64,000 nt of DNA from Amphiura filiformis. Its lineage: Eukaryota > Echinodermata > Ophiuroidea > Amphilepidida > Amphiuridae. Below, piece by piece: positions 58,001 through 64,000 of the stretch. The notes beneath the pieces are model-generated. The model searched no databases and was not told the origin of the DNA. It saw only the letters and a program-made list of their open reading frames with translations. Numbering within the stretch: position 1 is the first letter of the stretch; every line of letters begins with the position of its first letter. The position numbers and the translations under genes are program-made. The stretch is taken from positions 496,001 through 560,000 of the forward strand of contig NW_027305510.1 in NCBI RefSeq assembly GCF_039555335.1, read 5' to 3'.

Positions 58001-58245
58001 ATTTGCTCCTTATTCATACCAAATCAAACTACGAGTCGTAAAGAAGTGGAAGCTCATCAAAGCCTGTGTCTCTGTTGAACGGAGGCAAGACCATAGAAGA
58101 CCTGAATCCAACCAATCATGTCTAAAGCCACCCATACCATGAACCATACAGGGGACCATGCATGGATCGCACCTGATGTTCCGTCTAAATGTACATGGCA
58201 TCTAGGAGTTGATAAGAAAGCTAGCCCACATGACCACAGTGCCAA
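58001..58245 (+). CDS. Probable start-codon exon of an unidentified plus-strand gene (CDS from 58118)
   Basis: A polypyrimidine acceptor TTTTTCTTTCAG ends at 58000 and a donor AA|GTAAGA follows 58245. Between them ATG at 58118 is preceded in frame by TGA (58103). The frame MSKATHTMNHTGDHAWIAPD... continues 42 codons plus two bases to the donor, including PSKCTWHLGVDKKASPHDHS. The composition (Trp, Cys, His) and the correct splice signals on both sides argue for a real exon with a short 5' UTR. No signal peptide or membrane segment is visible. I do not recognise the family. No next exon was identified in the remaining 5.7 kb, so the gene probably continues outside the window. Confidence 0.5.
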
Positions 58246-58811
58246 GTAAGAACATGTTCAATTATTTATGGCTGTTCAATTTTGCATTGTTTTATTGTTT
58301 TCATGACCTTTTTTATTGTGTTTGCTGGGTTATATCACAAATTGCACTCAGTGTTTGAGAGAATTGTTCTCTGCTGGTTTTATGTACTGGTACTGTAAAA
58401 GTAGAAATTTTTGTTCGATTAATTTTTTGTGCTTTGCCAATTTTGAACTGTTTTCCTTGTTTTTAAATTCATGATTCTAAGTTTCCTTACACTGACCTAT
58501 ACACAACATTGTTATTTTCGCAAAAAAAGCGAAAATAAATTTAGCGTGGAAGTTTCCACTTTCATGTTTTTTGTGGCTTCTGTGATTATCAGGGATGTAA
58601 ATCTTCAGTAATTTCCTGATTTCTGGAAATTTTGCTTGGAATCTTCCTTGTACAAAGTACAGGGAAATACACATTTTCAGGAAATATTAAAGCAGTTTCA
58701 AGAAATTATGTCCTGAAGTGCTTGTTTTCATCCCTGCTATATGGAGACAATGTATGAGAGCATTCAGTAAATAATACCACATCACCCAGTGAGAAGCCAG
58801 ACCCACACTTA
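58246..58811. other. Presumed intron sequence; nothing recognised
   Basis: Follows the donor at 58246. No coding segment or clear repeat that I can support, apart from TTTCGCAAAAAAAGCGAAAA near 58516, a small hairpin. Confidence 0.35.
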
Positions 58812-59058
58812 GGGACGCACCATTAGACTTCAAGGGGGGTGGAGGAAGTTGGGGTTGGGGCAAGATTTTTTTTTTTCGCCGCCAAAGGCGACAAGTTTTT
58901 TTAAAAATTTTTATTTTTAATATGCATTTATACAGTTGGGTGAGGAAAGGTTTTTTTTGTTGTTTTTTTAGTGTTGGTAGGGAAAGTTTTTTTTTGGGGG
59001 AAGTTTTTTTTTTTTTAAAACTTTCTAACCCCACCCTTGAAGTCTAATGGTGCGTCCC
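58812..59058. mobile_element. MITE with GGGACGCACCATTAGACTTC ends, TTA duplication
   Basis: GGGACGCACCATTAGACTTC and its exact inverse, then AAGGGGGGTGG/CCACCCTT. TTA at 58809-58811 and 59059-59061. 247 bp with long T runs. Confidence 0.9.
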
Positions 59059-59641
59059 TTAGTGTTAAACGCTCAACTCACCATGTTTTAATTAGCAGTG
59101 ATGTGGCAGAGATTGATTCACTAGTAATCAATGTAATACTGGATATTATTTACACTTGTTTCCACTCACTGCCGCTTTCACAAGTGACAAAAATTAATTG
59201 TGCACATTAATTTTATTACCGTATGTCAAAATAAAACTGAACATTACACGCATTGGAATATGTAGAAGTTTATGAATTGGACAGCGGTTTACAGGCTGTA
59301 CATGTATTAAAATGCCTGGTTTTTTTCATGGGCATGGGGCAGTCAGAACTCTTGTCCTCCTCCAGGCTAAGTAAAAACTCAAATTTGAAAAAAAAACCTC
59401 TTTCTGCAGTAATTTTGCACAAAAGTTGTTTATTCCCCCAAACTCACTTTGCCCCCCAAAAAAAGAAATTCTGAGGCCACCACTGTATGTACACAATTAC
59501 TATTACAGTATGTTGACACTGTAAAAAATGACATTTCTCAAATTTCAGTTTTCTAGACAAAAAGTCAATTCAAAGTGTTGGAAAATGTTAAGAGAGATTT
59601 GGGAAAACTGGATCCCTTGTTGTGTGAGATATTACATACAT

Positions 59642-60147
59642 AGGCCATCTTAAATAAATCCTGTGTCTCAAAGCTGCCGTGCGCGTTAGTAAGGGATGAA
59701 ATCAAAACTCGACCGCCGGTTCCGTCCGGTTAGCATTGTTTAGAATAATAGCACCGGACTGAACGGTGAACAACCAACGATCGAGTTTTGATTTCTTCCC
59801 TAAATCGCAATCGTGTGTAGTCCTCTTTGGAAATCAAGAAATTCATTTTTTATCTCTTTATTTTTAACAAAAAGGTGAAAATAAAACTCAAAATTCGTAT
59901 TTGATTTCAAGTTTTCGATTTTTTCGTAAACTTTGGACACAAGTAATAAACAAGTAATTTAGTTTGTAGCTCAGTGACTTTTTTGTCTGCTATTCCCACA
60001 TTTACAACATTGGATTTTTGCACAAAATGCTTGTCCGAAATCCTGTACTGACACATAAAAAAAAAATACTGTAAGAAACACCGCATTCCGCATTAGGTTT
60101 TCAATTTCTCACAAGCTTTGAGACACATGATTTAATTAAGATGGCCT
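59642..60147. mobile_element. ~506 bp TIR element with AGGCCATCTTAA ends
   Basis: Left AGGCCATCTTAAATAAATCC, TGTGTCTCAAAGCT and right inverse of AGGCCATCTTAATTAAATCA, TGTGTCTCAAAGCT. An inner palindrome at ~59690-59806 pairs GAAATCAAAACTCGA with its inverse around CCGGT-rich sequence. Non-coding. Confidence 0.75.
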
Positions 60148-60358
60148 TAGAGAAAAACATTTGTTTCAAGATTGTTCTAAATTTGAAATAACCTTGAGCG
60201 TTATATTCAGTTTTAGAAATTAAAAACTCATTTTTTTGTAATAAAGCGGTCAATACAAAATTGATGTCACAGTGGACATGTATTTTAAACGATAACAATA
60301 TCATACCGTTCTGAATGAACCAACATTCAATCTTGAGCACTGTATAATTTAAAAAATG

Positions 60359-62216
60359 TATATGGTCATTTTCACGGTAAAGGGTGTAACTTTTGATTTT
60401 TAGGGTCAAAATTTCAAACCACTTAAATATGTTTCTGTTTACTGTAATCATGCATAGAAGCAACTTAAATTCCAGTAAAATAGTGTTTCAAGGCTTAAAC
60501 CTTTTGATTTCTGATAAAATATTTGACATTTCCATAACATTTTGGTTAAAATCTAAGAAAAAATGTATTTTACATAAGCTCAGAAAATTATGACATGAAA
60601 GCTGGAATACATGTGAAATCCCATTCCAAAGTAAGTCAACAGATATAAGTTAAATTTTATACCATGTTTTGCTATGTTTGTAATTGCAATTTTGAAAATT
60701 TTTAACATCAAGGGTCATTTGCAATGGAAATTTCCCAACCTTAAACATATTTTTTAAGTTTTAATTGGGTTCCTAAAATAATTTAAATGTCTAACTTCAT
60801 GTACAAATACTACTTGATGAAAGGAACCTCCCAGCCAAGTTTCACAGAAATTGGAGCTATTTTTTAGAATTGGCAATTCAAGCGATTTGTGTTTGGAGGC
60901 TTCAGTTAACAACACAGGTGATCATAAAAGTAAAATATTTGGCTAACTACTACAAGTTGACATGAAAAAATAGGTAAAAAATATCACAATTACCAATTTT
61001 CATGCTTTGCTTCTAAGTATTGAATTTCAGTTGTGACAAAAATTAAATTATCACAGCAAGTCATTTTTTTTGTTTGGAGGCTTCATGTTTACAATGGTTA
61101 AACATGGCAGAAGTAGTTTTTTTGAAAACAACACTGTTGGGATCATCTAAGCTGATATTTTCTTGTGTGTATTAAATCAATGATTCGATGCGGCAGATAT
61201 TGCAGATTTATAACATGATAATTTTTTCACCCATTTGTTAAGTATGGTGTTATTTGCATGTGAAGCCTCGAAGCGGGCTTTCTTGGATATCAGTATATTT
61301 TTCAAGCATTAACCATAATATCAATTTTTTTTAAATTTATGACATTCTGCACATATCATGCAACAATTACAATGCAGATATCAATATGGAACATACCAAT
61401 TTAGATATGCATAGATGATAATTAAGTTTACTGTCGTTTCGGAGGCTTCATTTTCCGTGAACAATTGTTAACTGAAAGGATGTATTGGGTCCCATTTTCA
61501 AACGGTGATATATATCTCCATGATTTAAAAACAAGTGACTTGAGGATCTACTTTGCTACATTTTGATAAATAGATTGGATGAGCTCTTTTATTTATATTT
61601 GCCCAAGCTTGCTGAACAGTTTGTTTGGAGGCTTCAAAAAGTTAACGGAAAATCGGCTCTTTGAAGTCAAGATTTTATAAAAATTTTAAAAGCTTGCAAA
61701 TCAACTAATTTTTGTTACCCATTTCAAGTTAAGATATCAACTGTTATGAATCAAGAAGAAGTGAAGAAATAACCAAGAATTATGAACCAAAGCTATACCC
61801 ACAAAGTTTGTTAACAATTGTTAACGGAAAATGAAACCTCGAAGCGACAAATATCGAAGTCCGGTTCTCAAAAATACAGGGCTGTTCACAATTAAATCTA
61901 ATGTGGCAGTGTTTACTGAACATATGACCGTACTTTCAGGATAAGAAAAATTATCCATGAACTAACTGAAGAAAACACAGGGTTTTACAAAATGTTACTG
62001 TTTTTACAGTTTTTCAAAATGGCAATATTAGGTACATTTAAGCCTGCTAAAACTGAGCATAGTAACTCCCGAAGATGATTATGCTACCCAAGGTAGCTGC
62101 TAACTAGATGACTTATGTGGCCAAAAAGCACGGAATTCTGTGGCTTTATTAGAAAACTACGGATCAAAATGTTAAAAATCCAAAGTTACACCCTTTACCG
62201 TGAAAATGACCATATA
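60359..62216 (-). mobile_element. TIR element copy B, uninterrupted (1,858 bp)
   Basis: TATATGGTCATTTTCACGG then TAAAGGGTGTAACTTT at both ends (inverted). It is a reverse-oriented homologue of copy A along its whole length. At 60715-60730 it reads GGGTCATTTGCAATGG, the empty site for the LINE in copy A. The GAAGCCTC...GAA motif recurs about six times, often lacking one base compared with copy A. It has no open frame longer than about 120 codons and no transposase motif. Confidence 0.9.
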
Positions 62217-62716
62217 TCACTATCAGAATTTAATACATTTTTTTGAGGGAGTCACACAAATACCTGGAATAAAATGCAGGTGAAAGTCACTGTGTGTTTT
62301 GTATTCATTAGAATATTTTGTCACTAGTCCACACTTTCAGACATATGTGTATATGGGCAATTCCAAGCAAAAGTGGACATGACTCCAAAAAATAAAATTG
62401 CCTCTATGTATTTTTTTTAACTTTCATATTATTCCAAACAGATGTAATGTTCAAGTTCTAAACTTTTTTCAGCATTTTTCTAACATTTTGTTTAAAAAAA
62501 AAGAAAAATTTCGGAGAGTGTATTTTTAGTCGAAAAATCCTGTTCAACTTAGATATTTTCCAAATGGGCCTATTTTATTACACAGGGGCACTTTTCTTTT
62601 TAATTTGATACATTTTATATCTATGAAATATGGTCTTCAAGAAATATCCATCACATTTTGAATAGTCCCCCGCTAATTTTTTCCTTTCATTGTATTTTCA
62701 TAGCACTAAATATGGT
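62217..62716. other. Non-coding; nothing recognised
   Basis: AT-rich; no supported gene or repeat ends. Confidence 0.35.
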
Positions 62717-62930
62717 GTAGCACGAGTTACCGAAAGATGCATTTTTTTATATATTTACAAAATGTTGGCAATTTAATTGATGCCACTTATTATTTTCCTT
62801 CTACTAATAGTGCCTTGAGTAAAAATAGGAAATTAATATACAAAACACTATCCATCACATAATAATGACCCATTAAAAACTGTAGCACGAGTTACCAGTA
62901 GCACGAGTTACCGATGTAGCACGAGTTACC
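62717..62930. repeat. Four copies of GTAGCACGAGTTACC
   Basis: Exact copies at 62717-62731, 62882-62896, 62898-62912 and 62916-62930. The last three are spaced 16 and 18 bases. CCCACTTCCCCCT just downstream resembles the end of the element at 37109-37883 (CCCCACTTCCCCCTAC), so this may be a diverged relative. Confidence 0.7.
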
Positions 62931-63194
62931 ATAGCCCACTTCCCCCTGTACCAGCAAAGGTAATGCAATTACCACTTGGCAGCAATAGAGGATCTCCCAA
63001 CTACATGAATATGCATTTATATGTGACCATGGTAACAGCTTTCTAGCAGCAGTGTAGCCAATGGGGGGGGGGGGGGAGTAAAGGGGCAGACTGCCCCATG
63101 ACAAACTCGAATTAAATGCAGTTCGTAATTAAGGTGCCCACACACACACCCCCCACCCCCCACACACAAGTGTGTAAATAACATTAACAAAGGT

Positions 63195-63540
63195 TTGTAA
63201 ATAAAAATAATATGGAATATGCAAATAAGCTCATTAATATTCATAAATATGCAAATAATGACACAAAATTATACAGCACATCAGGCCACCATATCCAACC
63301 AAACCAAGTTTGAAGTTGATTGGTTATTGAGTTTAAGCTGCAGAGTGGATTAATGAAAATGTAGGCAAAATTAGCAAATAAGCTCATTAATATTCATAAA
63401 TACATGTATGCAAATAACATAACAAAAATCTACACAGCACATCAAGCCACCATTATCCTTTCACCATACCGGTACCAAGTTTGTAGTTACATGTATTGTG
63501 TTGGAGCTGCACAGCGGATTAGTGAATTTACTTCCCCCCG
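63195..63540. repeat. Two diverged tandem ~165 bp units
   Basis: GCAAATAAGCTCATTAATAT, TCATAAATA, ATACAGCACATCAGGCCACC or ACACAGCACATCAAGCCACC, CCAAGTTTG and GAGCTGCACAGCGGATTA (or AAGCTGCAGAGTGGATTA) appear twice in order. It ends in a GAAA/CAAA microsatellite near 63548-63575, like the block at 35280-36005. Confidence 0.75.
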
Positions 63541-63575
63541 GATAGCAAAACAAAGAAAGAAAGAAACAAACAACC

Positions 63576-64000
63576 AGGCAAGCACACATATATGTGGGGC
63601 CAAAAATTAAAGAGAAAAGTGCCCTCCTAACCTGCTAACAGGAAAATGAAAGTAAAAATATGGAAGGCAAAGATAGAGAAAGGTTCAAGGAGCCAGTTTC
63701 CACCCGATCATGTGCAAAAATAGTGTAAATACCAAATTTTGCACACACCAATAAAATCCTTTTTGAGACTTTACTTTGTACAGTCTCTCTAAAAAACATG
63801 CTACATGTATACATGTAGTTTATAATATCCCACTAATTAATACAGGTCTGGTCAAAATGATGCAACCAAAATTTTAGTCCCCCCCCAGGATCTCTAGCCT
63901 AAGAACCAATCAATTAATACAGGTATTGGAAATCCTGAGATTAACAGCCACAGTGACATTGTTGATACTGAGATTTGTGTAGGAAATTGGTTGTTGAGTG
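63576..64000. other. Non-coding window end
   Basis: No supported feature. Confidence 0.35.

Noticed and set aside
47470-62216. Inverted copies A and B as terminal repeats of one 14.7 kb element
   Set aside because: Each copy has its own complete pair of terminal inverted repeats, so they are two separate elements of one family.

Overview
This 64 kb window looks like a repeat-dense, gene-poor stretch of an animal genome. The intron signals (GTAAGT...TTGCAG), a CR1/L2-type LINE, large numbers of short TIR elements (MITEs) and a foldback element resembling sea-urchin TU elements point to a marine invertebrate, most plausibly an echinoderm or hemichordate. The taxon is inference. No bacterial-type operons, CRISPR arrays or functional RNA genes are visible.

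Layout. (1) 0-4.1 kb: small palindromic elements, one a hAT-type MITE with an 8-bp target duplication. (2) 4151-14145: a ~10 kb foldback structure. Its two arms are inverted copies built of ~205-208 bp tandem units. The left arm has ~7 units and the right arm more than 21, arranged in higher-order groups. A 683 bp palindromic MITE sits at the apex and a 274 bp MITE is inserted in the left arm. (3) 14.8-23.75 kb, minus strand: the main gene, a two-exon C2H2 zinc-finger gene coding for about 2,424 residues. The huge terminal exon is broken by two opposite single-base homopolymer indels. (4) 23.9-47 kb: non-coding DNA packed with MITEs of several families (TSDs TTA/TAA, TA, TTAA, 8 bp), microsatellites, and a tandem block carrying repeated TGACCTTTGACC motifs. 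(5) 47470-54916: a TIR element split by a near-full-length, frame-broken CR1/L2-type LINE (esterase-type ORF1; PHD + endonuclease + RT ORF2). An uninterrupted inverted copy of the same TIR element lies at 60359-62216 and gives the empty site. (6) 58001-58245, plus strand: a probable start-codon exon of a gene that continues through a long intron, probably out of the window. (7) 59-64 kb: further MITEs and diverged tandem repeats.

The host genes are the zinc-finger gene and the partial plus-strand gene; they face away from each other and show no functional link. Everything else is mobile-element history: insertions nested in insertions, several dated relative to one another because empty sites can be read directly.
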